A DNA stretch of 9,954 bases from Acidobacteriaceae bacterium. GTDB lineage: Bacteria; Acidobacteriota; Terriglobia; Terriglobales; Acidobacteriaceae. Below, one piece after another: positions 1-6,313 of this stretch. The notes beneath the pieces were generated by a model. The model saw nothing but the letters and a program-made list of their open reading frames with translations, was not told the DNA's origin and did not search any database. The stretch covers positions 1-9,954 of the forward strand of contig DAICZO010000283.1 of NCBI GenBank assembly GCA_027311125.1, in the 5' to 3' direction. The translations under genes were made by a program, and so were the position numbers. Position 1 is the first letter of the stretch, and each line of letters opens with the position of its first letter.

Positions 1-320
1 AAGTAGTCGCCCGGCGGAACCTCGCTGAGGCTCCGATACGGGTAGCCGGCGGCATGGTCGTTGATCGTCACAGGCTGCCCGGGGGCGAGTCCGTCGACCG
101 TAGTGCCAAAGACAATCTGGGTGCGAGGCGTGTCGTTGATCTGGTTGCGCGGCTCGTCGGAGGCATCGGTCGAAAGCAGAAACAGCACACGTCCGTCCAG
201 CGGCTTTGCGGACTTGCTGGCCGGGAAGGAGACCTGAATCGATTGCTGGCTCGGGTGGGTCTGTGCCATCAGCGGCAGAGTACTGAACAGTGTTGCGAGC
301 AGAAGAGTTAGGCGGCGCAT
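1..320 (-). CDS. Secreted protein, N-terminal part (possible esterase-type family), cut by left edge
   Basis: An open frame runs on the minus strand from an ATG at 320 to the window edge, giving the first 106 residues. It opens with a clear Sec signal peptide: RR at residues 2-3, a leucine-rich core, and a likely cleavage after PLMA (about residue 19). The mature part contains PLDGRVLFLLSTD, then DEPRNQINDTPRTQIVFG, then PGQPVTINDHAAGYPYRSL. From memory this resembles the N-terminal domain of large secreted acidobacterial proteins annotated as putative (enterochelin-type) esterases. The catalytic part would lie outside the window, so the enzyme assignment is a guess. There is no Shine-Dalgarno sequence before the ATG, and a TATACT box ends 6 nt upstream, so the mRNA may be leaderless. 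The gene is divergent from comF. Confidence 0.75.
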   Translation of the reverse strand, partial: MRRLTLLLATLFSTLPLMAQTHPSQQSIQVSFPASKSAKPLDGRVLFLLSTDASDEPRNQINDTPRTQIVFGTTVDGLAPGQPVTINDHAAGYPYRSLSEVPPGDY

Positions 321-326
321 GCAGGG

Positions 327-355
327 AGTATAGCCGTCCGAGCAGGCCCTGCCAC
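327..355 (-). promoter_or_regulatory. Sigma70-like promoter for the left-edge secreted protein
   Basis: On the minus strand GTGGCA (355-350, four of six matches to TTGACA) is followed after 17 nt by TATACT (332-327, five of six matches to TATAAT). The expected transcription start falls at about 320, which is the A of the ATG. That geometry and the missing ribosome-binding site suggest a leaderless transcript. This is read by eye only. Confidence 0.45.
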
Positions 356-365
356 GGGAAATTGA

Positions 366-396
366 TTGGCATTTACGGCGCAAGTGGGCATATACT
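366..396 (+). promoter_or_regulatory. Sigma70-like promoter for comF
   Basis: TTGGCA (366-371, five of six matches to TTGACA) is followed after 19 nt by TATACT (391-396, five of six). The spacer is longer than the preferred 17 nt. The expected start, at about 403, gives comF (GTG 437) a leader of about 34 nt that includes its GGAG site. The -35 box lies 10 bp from the -35 box of the divergent promoter, so the two are back to back. An ATG at 403 sits 6 nt after the -10 box, mirroring the minus-strand arrangement. Confidence 0.4.
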
Positions 397-402
397 GCGG
401 GC

Positions 403-468
403 ATGGCGCGGTCCGACCGACCTGGAGCGCCGGCGAGTGAGGTGCGTCTTCAGCGAATGCTTGAATGA
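403..468 (+). CDS. Possible 21-codon leaderless leader peptide ahead of comF
   Basis: An ATG at 403 lies exactly 6 nt after the TATACT box, where transcription would be expected to begin. It opens a 21-codon frame (starting MARSDRPGAP, ending at TGA 466-468). The frame overlaps the proposed comF start at 437 in another register. A second short frame of 22 codons starts at ATG 471, 2 nt after this stop, and ends at TAG 537-539, so re-initiation is conceivable. Frames this short are common by chance. The only support is the promoter geometry, and no function is assigned. Confidence 0.2.
   Translation: MARSDRPGAPASEVRLQRMLE
424..427 (+). promoter_or_regulatory. Ribosome-binding site supporting GTG 437 of comF
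   Basis: GGAG lies 9 nt before GTG 437. It is the only Shine-Dalgarno-like site I find in front of an in-frame start of comF: TTG 461 has none. This favours the long N-terminus but is a weak 4-nt match. Confidence 0.35.
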
Positions 469-1402
469 CAATGCGCTCGGAAGTGCCACGGGGTCTCCAC
501 CCGGTGGGCCGCCTGGGTTCAATCCCGGTGGGCAAGTAGAACGTCGTTCGGTCGTATATGCACTGCGAAGATCGGGCTCTGGGGTAGGCAGGGTAGCGCG
601 AGCGCTTGCGGACGATCTGGCAACAATATTTTTTCCTGCGGACTGCAGGGCGTGTGGCGGGCCTCTGCTGCGTGCTGATTTCTCTCCTGTTTGCGATGCG
701 TGCGTCGCACAAATCCAGCCACAATCGATGATGCTGTGCGGGTGCTGCGGTGAGGCTCTGGGCATGGAAGATGAGCGCGTCGCCCAGCAGATGCCGGTGG
801 AGCAACTGCTCTGTGCCCAGTGCTGGGACACACGGCCCAGCTTCCAACGCGCCGTCGCCTATGGCGTCTATCAGGATGAGCTGCGCGAGATGGTTCACCT
901 GCTGAAGTATGAGCGCGTGCGCAGCATCGCCAAGCCGCTGGGGGCGATGCTGGCCAATGCCATTGCCATGTTGCACGCGGACGCAGCGCAGGAGTTGCTG
1001 GTCATTGCAGTGCCACTCTTTCCAGCTAAAGAACGGCAGCGCGGATACAACCAGGCGGTACTGCTGGCGGATGCGGCCCTGGCCCGCTTGAGCGTTAGCC
1101 AGCCCACCTGGATACTGCGAGCTACGCATGGCACCCTGCGCCGGGTCCGGGATACGGAGAGCCAGTTTGCGCTCACTCCCAAAGGCCGCAGCCGCAATCT
1201 GCAGGGAGCGTTTGCGGTGCAGCCCGATGCACCGATCCTCGGCTGCGAGGTGCTGCTGATCGACGACATCTACACCACCGGCGCCACCGCACGCGAGTGC
1301 GCACGCGTCCTGCTTCGTGCCGGGGCCAGCAAAGTCTGGGTTGCAACCCTCGCACGGGCGCAGACAGAGATGACCGCTCGTTGGAGCGACTCGCTCGGAT
1401 GA
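437..1402 (+). CDS. comF: ComF-family phosphoribosyltransferase (competence-type)
   Basis: Members of this family are cytosolic proteins linked to natural transformation, with a zinc-ribbon N-terminus and a PRTase fold; the reaction is not well defined. Counting from GTG 437 (321 residues), CRACGG (C70, C73) and CDAC, then LCGCCG and LCAQC, give paired CxxC motifs of the ribbon. The segment AVAYGVYQDELREMVHLLKY is the typical ComF helix region, and LLIDDIYTTGAT (D276, D277 to T284) is the PRPP-binding loop. The C-terminus is complete. The start is uncertain. Family members are usually about 220-260 residues, with the first CxxC near residue 10-25. Here no ATG lies in frame close by, only GTG 437 (with GGAG at 424-427) and TTG 461, and the extra N-terminal stretch is Gly/Pro-rich and does not look like a domain. 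The HNH gene follows after 81 nt in the same direction. Confidence 0.88.
   Translation: MRCVFSECLNDNALGSATGSPPGGPPGFNPGGQVERRSVVYALRRSGSGVGRVARALADDLATIFFPADCRACGGPLLRADFSPVCDACVAQIQPQSMMLCGCCGEALGMEDERVAQQMPVEQLLCAQCWDTRPSFQRAVAYGVYQDELREMVHLLKYERVRSIAKPLGAMLANAIAMLHADAAQELLVIAVPLFPAKERQRGYNQAVLLADAALARLSVSQPTWILRATHGTLRRVRDTESQFALTPKGRSRNLQGAFAVQPDAPILGCEVLLIDDIYTTGATARECARVLLRAGASKVWVATLARAQTEMTARWSDSLG
500..533 (+). repeat. Direct repeat CCCGGTGGGC x2 with internal hairpin near comF 5' end
   Basis: CCCGGTGGGC occurs at 500-509 and again at 524-533, 24 nt apart. Between them, CCGCC (509-513) can pair with GGTGG (527-531) and GGG (515-517) with CCC (524-526), leaving a TTCAAT loop and one bulged T. 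The stretch lies inside the doubtful N-terminal part of comF, where it encodes a Gly/Pro-rich segment. It may be leader RNA rather than coding sequence. Confidence 0.4.
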
Positions 1403-1424
1403 ACCTGCGAGTGGACGAGTAGCA

Positions 1425-1452
1425 AGCACCAGATGTCGAACCATCTGGTGCT
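1425..1452. repeat. Perfect 11-bp hairpin between comF and the HNH gene
   Basis: AGCACCAGATG (1425-1435) is the exact reverse complement of CATCTGGTGCT (1442-1452), with a 6-nt TCGAAC loop. It begins 23 nt after the comF stop and ends 19 nt before the HNH ribosome-binding site. There is no T-run on either side, so it is not a textbook intrinsic terminator. It could be an mRNA-stabilising or processing hairpin, a weak terminator/attenuator, or a protein-binding palindrome. Confidence 0.6.
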
Positions 1453-1470
1453 GAAAGAGATTGAGATTCC

Positions 1471-1476
1471 GGAGGG
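1471..1476 (+). promoter_or_regulatory. Strong ribosome-binding site fixing the HNH gene start
   Basis: GGAGGG lies 7 nt before ATG 1484, a near-ideal match and spacing. The later in-frame ATG at 1625 has no such site, and the earlier in-frame GTG/ATG-type starts near 1433 fall inside the hairpin. This decides the start. Confidence 0.75.
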
Positions 1477-1483
1477 CTTTGCG

Positions 1484-2143
1484 ATGCAAACGGGGAAGAT
1501 GCGGAAGCAACGACTGAGTGGCAATCGACACGCGGGATTCGGCTCGCAGCACGGCGCGGCCAAGGGCGCAGCACGGGCCGTCACGGAGTCCGAAGTACGG
1601 GCAGGTACCTTTCGCCAGCCTGCCATGCAGACTCCGGTGCTGGTGCTGAATGCCAGCTACGAACCCATCAACATCTGCGGAGCCAAGCGCGCGTTGGTGC
1701 TCGTGCTCAAGGGTGTGGCCCGCACCGAAGAGGAGCAGGGAGCCATGTTGCACGCGGCCCGCATGCGTGTCGCGATGCCCAGCGTCATTCGGCTGCTGGA
1801 GTATCGCCGCATCCCGCACCAGACGCGTGCGCTCAGCCGAAAGAACATTCTGCTGCGTGATCGCAATGCCTGCCAGTACTGCCAGGTCGTGCTCACCGCT
1901 GCCGAACTCACGCTGGACCACGTCATTCCGCGCTCGCGTGGTGGACTCTCCACCTGGGAGAATCTGGTGGCCTGTTGCCACAACTGCAATCGCCGCAAAG
2001 GCAACCAGATGCTGCACGAACTCACCGATATGAAGCTGCTGCGCGAGCCGCGTCCCTTCAGCCTGCACACCTCGCGCCACATCATGCGCATGATCGGCAG
2101 TGCCGATGCCGCGTGGCGCAAATATCTCTACTTCGAGTCGTAG
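1484..2143 (+). CDS. HNH endonuclease family protein
   Basis: A predicted metal-dependent DNA nuclease of the HNH/McrA type; the target and role of this widespread stand-alone subfamily are not established. From ATG 1484 the protein has 219 residues. The conserved family N-terminus (TPVLVLNASYEPINIC, then KRALVLVLKG) begins near residue 48. The HNH core follows: C130-x2-C133, LDHVIPRSRGG with H146, ENLV with N160, and C165-x2-C168 followed by NRRKGN. The four cysteines should bind a structural zinc, and H146 and N160 belong to the beta-beta-alpha-metal active site. The first 47 residues are basic and low in complexity; many relatives start close to the second ATG at 1625, but the GGAGGG site supports 1484. 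The gene is co-directional with comF and is probably ended by the hairpin at 2257-2280. Confidence 0.9.
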   Translation: MQTGKMRKQRLSGNRHAGFGSQHGAAKGAARAVTESEVRAGTFRQPAMQTPVLVLNASYEPINICGAKRALVLVLKGVARTEEEQGAMLHAARMRVAMPSVIRLLEYRRIPHQTRALSRKNILLRDRNACQYCQVVLTAAELTLDHVIPRSRGGLSTWENLVACCHNCNRRKGNQMLHELTDMKLLREPRPFSLHTSRHIMRMIGSADAAWRKYLYFES

Positions 2144-2144
2144 A

Positions 2145-2163
2145 CTGCTGCCTAACCCAGCAG
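2145..2163. repeat. Short hairpin just after the HNH stop
   Basis: CTGCTG (2145-2150) pairs with CAGCAG (2158-2163) around a 7-nt loop, starting 2 nt after the HNH stop codon. There is no T-run, so any terminator role is doubtful. Confidence 0.35.
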
Positions 2164-2256
2164 CGGTGCAAATGCGATGGAAACCGGTGCCTGCCCTTGG
2201 ATGGCGGCATTGACTCCCCTGCGCTTCGTGGTTGCATGATCCGCCCGTTACTGAAG

Positions 2257-2280
2257 CCTGCAACTCATGCGGGTTTTCTC
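2257..2280 (+). terminator. Likely intrinsic terminator of the HNH gene
   Basis: CCTGCA (2257-2262) pairs with TGCGGG (2268-2273), including one G-U pair, around a 5-nt loop. It is followed directly by TTTTCTCT. It lies about 115 nt after the HNH stop. The stem is short but the T-rich tail is in the right place. Confidence 0.5.
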
Positions 2281-2571
2281 TCCCTGCCTTGGTCTCCATG
2301 ATGTTCCGTCCCATGCAGAGCATCCGCATGGTAGGTGTCGTAACGCTCACGCGCATTGCGATGCGTCAGCGATCTCGTCAATTCACAAATTGTTGATACA
2401 GCATTCAACTTGCGTTGGTCGAACGTAGTTCACCATGAACGTGCTCGTGCCGTATCGATCAAACGCCCCCTCAGGGCGTGGGCCAGCGCAGGTGCGCAGT
2501 GTGCTGCTGCACCGTGTTGCCCGGAACAAAGACGACAGAGTGTTTTCCCATACTGATCCCTGTGAGGCCAC
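2281..2571. other. Non-coding leader/spacer upstream of the TonB receptor gene
   Basis: I find no convincing gene in this stretch. The 66-codon frame at 2356-2556 has no recognisable motif or ribosome-binding site. It holds a 14-bp palindrome CAATT-CACA-AATTG (2379-2392), which could be an operator; a 6-bp hairpin ACGCCC/GGGCGT (2463-2479); and a second hairpin with GGTGC (2491-2495) pairing GCACC (2509-2513) and inner CAG/CTG pairs. No promoter with both good boxes stands out. A long structured 5' leader for the receptor gene is possible but unproven. Confidence 0.35.
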
Positions 2572-5190
2572 ATGAAGCTGGTTCGTTCGATCGTATCTCT
2601 CTGTGTGTTCATGCTCGTGCTCCAGTTTTCTGGACATCTGGCATACGCGCAAGGTTCCGCAAGCTTGCATGTCAGTGCAGCAAACCCGTCCGGCACGCGT
2701 ATCGCCGGCGCTCGTGTGGTGCTCACCAATGAGGCCAGCGGAGTGGTGACCAAGAGCATCACTGGCCCCGATGGCGCCTTCGATTTAACCGGGCTAGAAC
2801 CAGGCAGCTATGAACTCACCATCACCATGAACGGCTTCAATGACTATCACCAGAAGGCTGTTCATCTTGCCGATGGCCAATCGCTCGCCTTCCAGGTAAT
2901 GATCCGTACCAATTCCGTAGCGCAGTCGGTCACGGTTACCGCCGAAGGCTCTCCGGAGACCTCGGTCACCCAGGCAACGATCTCGCGTGCAGAGATTGAA
3001 GGGGTAGCCGGCCCCTTTGGCAGTGCGGCGCAGGCGCTCACGGCAGCTCCCGGTGTCTTTGTGTACGGTTACGGCGGTGTAGCAGCAACGGCCCGCAGCG
3101 AAGTGGTCGTACGCGGTATCAAGGGCGGCTGGTCCAGCGTCAACGGCGACGTGCTCAAGAACGGCATCAGCTTTCTCTTTGATGGCATCCCGATGAACAA
3201 TATGATCGCGAACAACGGTCAGTGGCAGACGACCCAGATTCCCATCACCGATATGATCTCCGACATCAACGTCGACTACGGCCCGGGCGCACCGTCCAAT
3301 CGCTGGTTCGACAGCCTCGGTGGCACCATCAACTACATCCCCGTGCAGCCCAAGAGCACCCCGGGCGCAACCATCGCCTTTGGTACGGACTATGGCAGCT
3401 ATAACACCACCCTTACCCACTTCATCGCCAACTCTGGGCTCTACCGCGGCTGGTCGATGCTGCTGGCATCCGGCTACGCCTCCAACGATACCTTTCGCGT
3501 AGGCACCACCGGTATCCCCACCTTCAACGCACCGTCCTCCGGTTACTCTGCCTTCGTCAAGGCCGAGCACGACTTCATCAACGGCAGCTTGAGCTTTGGC
3601 TACTATCACGGACGCAATACGGAGTTCCGCCCGAACTTCATCCCCCTGCTCGACGTCAACCAGAACGGAGATATCGTCACTACGCAGGGGCTGTACGGGG
3701 TCGATGCTGGTGCCGGTTCCACCGTCCCGGCCAATGCCCAGTTGTATAGTCAGCAGTCCAGCGGCTTCTACTCCTCACTCGCAAAAGACCTCTGGTACAA
3801 ACACATCAAGACCCAGAGCGATATTGTCTACACCAAGTTGAACCTGGCTCTTTCACCTCGGCTCACCTTCAACACGGAGGAGTGGTTCCGTCACGGCTAT
3901 CGCCTGCACGACCGTGTCACGAACTTCTACGGCCCCCAGTATGGCAACTCGCATGAGTGGTACGACGCCGCCTCCAACACCATCGGAGACCGTACCGATC
4001 TCTCGCTCCAGTTGCCCCACAACACCGTCAGCTTCGGCGGATACTGGATTCATGGCGGGTATAACAACCCCGTCTCCCTGTTCAATCCATCCCAGGGCAC
4101 CAGCATCACCAACCCTAACTTCTTCAATGAGGATCATCTCGATAACGACTACGCGTTCCTCTACCTGCAAGATCGCATCAGCCTCTTCCACGATAAGCTG
4201 ATCGTGACGCCAGGTGCAGCCGAGCAGTTGTTCCGCACTCACTTCTACAACATCGGTCTCTCAACCTTCCCCAATGCCAACCCGGCTAACGATCCAAATC
4301 TTTCGCCTGCCACCCACAAGAACTTCCTGAAGTTCTCCCCGTCGGTCGGTGCGCAGTACGTTACAACCGACTGGCTGACCTTCCACGGCAACTTCGCAAT
4401 TAGCTTCGAGAACCCCACCGATAGCGCCTTTGGTGCAGGTCGTCCCGCTACTGGCGTCGATCTCACCACCCTCAAGCCGCTTCGTAGCCAGAACACGGAA
4501 GCTGGTTTCCTCGTCAGCAAATGCCCGCTGGCCATCATGGGTACCTGCTCGCTCGATGCAACCTATTTCAGCGACAAGCTCACCGATGAGACCGTCATCA
4601 CCCAGACCTCCAACCTCGCGCTGCCCGCGACGATCGCGCTCGCCTCGGCGATGTTCAACGGTGTCTCCATCAACTTCGACGAATCCCCCATGCACTACTT
4701 CCAGTTGCATGGCAACGCCATCATCCAGCATGACTACTTTCTCCACTACGTACCGAGCGGCTCCACCAACGACTACCGTAGTTTGCCCATCTCCAACTCT
4801 CCCCGTTACACCACGAACATGGGGCTGACCACCACCTTCCAGACCGATAGCCATCGCTTTGTCCTCACTCCCGGCCTGTGGTGGCAGTACGTTGGCCAGC
4901 GCTATCTCTTCAGCAACGTCACCAATGCGCCCACGCAGCAGACCACTCCGGGCTATGGTGTCGTCAACTTCAACATGGATGGGAACATCAATCGCCTGCT
5001 TCCGGGCCGTCTTGCTGATGCTCCCATCAAGCTCTCCGTGGGGCTCGAAAACCTGCTCAACAAGCGCTATAACCCGACCGCGTACATCACCAGCGGCGGC
5101 TACTTCGGCACCAGCTTTGGCGGCTATACCCTCGTCGATCCTGGCGCACCCCGGGAGTTCATCTTCTCGATCAACTTCGGTAACAAATAA
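2572..5190 (+). CDS. TonB-dependent outer-membrane receptor with carboxypeptidase-regulatory-like domain
   Basis: An outer-membrane beta-barrel transporter energised by TonB-ExbBD; the substrate cannot be read from sequence. The 872-residue protein has a signal peptide (cleavage after AYA, about residue 26). A carboxypeptidase-D-regulatory-like beta-sandwich follows at about 28-115, with IAGARVVLTNEASG, GPDGAFDLTGLEPGSYELTI and ending in SVTVTAEG. The plug spans about 120-258, with AAQALTAAPGVFVYG, VVVRGI, ISFLFDGIPMNN and LGGTINYIPVQP. The barrel runs to the C-terminus, with the hallmark VGLENLLNKRYNPTAY and terminal REFIFSINFGNK. At 872 residues it is nearer to the siderophore-type receptors in size than to the large Oar-like proteins of about 1,000-1,200 residues common in Acidobacteriota. 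ATG 2572 has GAGG (2564-2567) at a short 4-nt spacing. C651 and C659 are close together in the barrel. It converges on the gene ending at 5303 through a strong terminator. Confidence 0.93.
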   Translation: MKLVRSIVSLCVFMLVLQFSGHLAYAQGSASLHVSAANPSGTRIAGARVVLTNEASGVVTKSITGPDGAFDLTGLEPGSYELTITMNGFNDYHQKAVHLADGQSLAFQVMIRTNSVAQSVTVTAEGSPETSVTQATISRAEIEGVAGPFGSAAQALTAAPGVFVYGYGGVAATARSEVVVRGIKGGWSSVNGDVLKNGISFLFDGIPMNNMIANNGQWQTTQIPITDMISDINVDYGPGAPSNRWFDSLGGTINYIPVQPKSTPGATIAFGTDYGSYNTTLTHFIANSGLYRGWSMLLASGYASNDTFRVGTTGIPTFNAPSSGYSAFVKAEHDFINGSLSFGYYHGRNTEFRPNFIPLLDVNQNGDIVTTQGLYGVDAGAGSTVPANAQLYSQQSSGFYSSLAKDLWYKHIKTQSDIVYTKLNLALSPRLTFNTEEWFRHGYRLHDRVTNFYGPQYGNSHEWYDAASNTIGDRTDLSLQLPHNTVSFGGYWIHGGYNNPVSLFNPSQGTSITNPNFFNEDHLDNDYAFLYLQDRISLFHDKLIVTPGAAEQLFRTHFYNIGLSTFPNANPANDPNLSPATHKNFLKFSPSVGAQYVTTDWLTFHGNFAISFENPTDSAFGAGRPATGVDLTTLKPLRSQNTEAGFLVSKCPLAIMGTCSLDATYFSDKLTDETVITQTSNLALPATIALASAMFNGVSINFDESPMHYFQLHGNAIIQHDYFLHYVPSGSTNDYRSLPISNSPRYTTNMGLTTTFQTDSHRFVLTPGLWWQYVGQRYLFSNVTNAPTQQTTPGYGVVNFNMDGNINRLLPGRLADAPIKLSVGLENLLNKRYNPTAYITSGGYFGTSFGGYTLVDPGAPREFIFSINFGNK

Positions 5191-5227
5191 CCAACTCTGC
5201 ATCGCGCAGGCTGTACGACCGCACGAA

Positions 5228-5268
5228 AACAAGGAAGCCCCCGAAGACGATTCGGGGGCTTCCTTGTT
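5228..5268. terminator. Bidirectional terminator with perfect 18-bp stem
   Basis: Positions 5228-5245 are the exact reverse complement of 5251-5268, with a 5-nt GACGA loop; the core is GAAGCCCCCGAA/TTCGGGGGCTTC. An A-rich stretch precedes it (GAAAAC) and CTTGTTGAGTGTT ends it, so each strand has a modest T-rich side. It sits in the 112-nt gap between the convergent receptor gene (stop at 5190) and the LolA-like gene (stop at 5303) and can serve both. Confidence 0.88.
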
Positions 5269-5302
5269 GAGTGTTACAGCCATGCCACACTGCCGAACTG
5301 AG

Positions 5303-6223
5303 CTACTTTGGTGCTGCGGCCGGTGGTGTCGTCGGCTCGCCGGTCTCCTTGTTATTGGTAATATCCTGACCGTTATAGATGATCTTGCTGGTCGCGCGGT
5401 ACTGCTTGTAGTCGGTGTACTTCACCACCGTCCGCAGGTGGACGTCCTGGCTCATGTACCCGTTGCCACCGGAGAAATGCAGGTTGCCCTCCGCCTTGGT
5501 GTACGTCGGGAACCAGTACTTGCCATCGACCTGCTCGTAGTAGGTCGTGAACGGCGGCGACAGATCTTCGTGACCCTTACGCTTGTCGTCGGGCACGTTC
5601 TTCCCGTTGATCAGCACAATCTGAAAGTCCTGCTGGTCCACCCACACCCTGCCCTGGAAGTAGCGCTTACCCTTCTCCAACGTCTTCGGCCCGGCGGAAA
5701 AAACGTACGTGTCCAACTCATCCACCTTCTGTCGTCCCAGGTAGGTGATGTCATACTGCGGCAGGTCTTCGGTGGTCAGCACAAACGGCAGTCGCTGCTC
5801 AATATCCTTGAAGTCTGCGGGCGACATCATCACCCGTTCCAGCGTGTTCTGCGGTGCGAACACCACATGCTCTTCCCGCTTGCCATCGCGGTCAAACAGA
5901 ATATCCGTCACCTGCTGGTACTCACCGTCCGGGCGGTTCGTATCGTCGGAGATGGTGTCCACCTTCACCGACTGACGAAAGGTGTAGTTCTTGCGTGCGT
6001 CGTTGAACACGGACTCACGCGCCGCAAATTTCTCGATAATCTGCTGCGGTGTGAGACCGCTGGGTGGGGTTGGATCCAGCGGGCCGAATCCGGCTGCGTC
6101 CTCGGCGGCAGCAGCGGAACTGGCTGGATTTGCAACACCAGCCCACACCGCCCGGGATTCTGCCGATAGCGTGAGAAGCAGCAGGGCAACAAGGCTGGCA
6201 GTCAGCGGGATGCGTCGTTTCAT
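5303..6223 (-). CDS. Secreted LolA-like (outer membrane lipoprotein-sorting-like) protein
   Basis: The protein is 306 residues from ATG 6223, chosen because AGGAG lies 10 nt upstream and the signal peptide begins there (MKRRIPLTASLVALLLLTL, with a cleavage site in the following 10-15 residues). There is no lipobox cysteine, so it is periplasmic or exported rather than a lipoprotein. The mature part begins with a Pro/Ala-rich linker. A helix follows (LTPQQIIEKFAARESVF), then repeated beta strands such as YTFRQSVKVDTI, REEHVVFAPQNTLERV, YDITYLGRQKVDELDTYVF, GRVWVDQQDFQIVLING and KYWFPTYTKAEGNLHF. This matches the half-barrel layout of COG2834-type LolA-like proteins, which bind lipids or lipid-modified partners; the ligand here is unknown. 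It ends in a short Pro/Ala tail. The family call comes from strand pattern and motif memory, not a search. Confidence 0.75.
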   Translation of the reverse strand: MKRRIPLTASLVALLLLTLSAESRAVWAGVANPASSAAAAEDAAGFGPLDPTPPSGLTPQQIIEKFAARESVFNDARKNYTFRQSVKVDTISDDTNRPDGEYQQVTDILFDRDGKREEHVVFAPQNTLERVMMSPADFKDIEQRLPFVLTTEDLPQYDITYLGRQKVDELDTYVFSAGPKTLEKGKRYFQGRVWVDQQDFQIVLINGKNVPDDKRKGHEDLSPPFTTYYEQVDGKYWFPTYTKAEGNLHFSGGNGYMSQDVHLRTVVKYTDYKQYRATSKIIYNGQDITNNKETGEPTTPPAAAPK

Positions 6224-6233
6224 GGGAAATCCA

Positions 6234-6238
6234 CTCCT
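6234..6238 (-). promoter_or_regulatory. Ribosome-binding site of the LolA-like gene
   Basis: AGGAG on the minus strand lies 10 nt before ATG 6223. It selects the start that begins directly with the signal peptide, over an upstream in-frame start 13 codons earlier that would put a charged stretch in front of it. Confidence 0.6.
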
Positions 6239-6299
6239 GTGTCTCTGGGCGTGCGCGGCCACGGCTGCCGCAGCACCCTACTAAGAATAGACGCAGGAC

Positions 6300-6305
6300 A
6301 GGGAG
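6300..6305 (+). promoter_or_regulatory. Ribosome-binding site of the histidine kinase gene
   Basis: AGGGAG lies 8 nt before ATG 6314. This favours 6314 over the upstream in-frame start at 6239, whose 25 extra residues have no recognisable role. Confidence 0.65.
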
Positions 6306-6313
6306 ATTGGTCG

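Noticed and set aside
479..567. tRNA-like look of the comF leader (GGAAG..., GGTTCAATCC, selenocysteine-tRNA-like stretches)
   Set aside because: The T-arm cannot form a 5-bp stem with a 7-nt loop, only a partial acceptor pairing is possible, and no proper anticodon arm plus GTTCG T-loop fits. It is better read as a simple hairpin with a direct repeat.
308..2356. 682-codon minus-strand open frame opposite comF and the HNH gene
   Set aside because: It overlaps two well-supported genes on the other strand, has no recognisable domain, is rich in His/Arg/Gln as expected for antisense of GC-rich genes, and crosses intergenic hairpins.
2356..2556. 66-codon frame in the gap before the receptor gene
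   Set aside because: No ribosome-binding site, no motif, and it spans the palindrome and both hairpins, so it is more likely leader DNA.
4261..5283. 340-codon minus-strand frame opposite the receptor
   Set aside because: It is a Gly/Val/Glu-rich shadow of the receptor's coding strand and starts beyond the terminator; no motif is visible.
4859..6169. 436-codon plus-strand frame across the receptor end and the LolA-like gene
   Set aside because: It runs straight through the 18-bp terminator and two unrelated genes, and shows no family features.
6224..6313. Promoters between the LolA-like gene and the kinase
   Set aside because: Divergent promoters must lie in or near this 90-bp gap, but I found no pair of boxes good enough to place on either strand.
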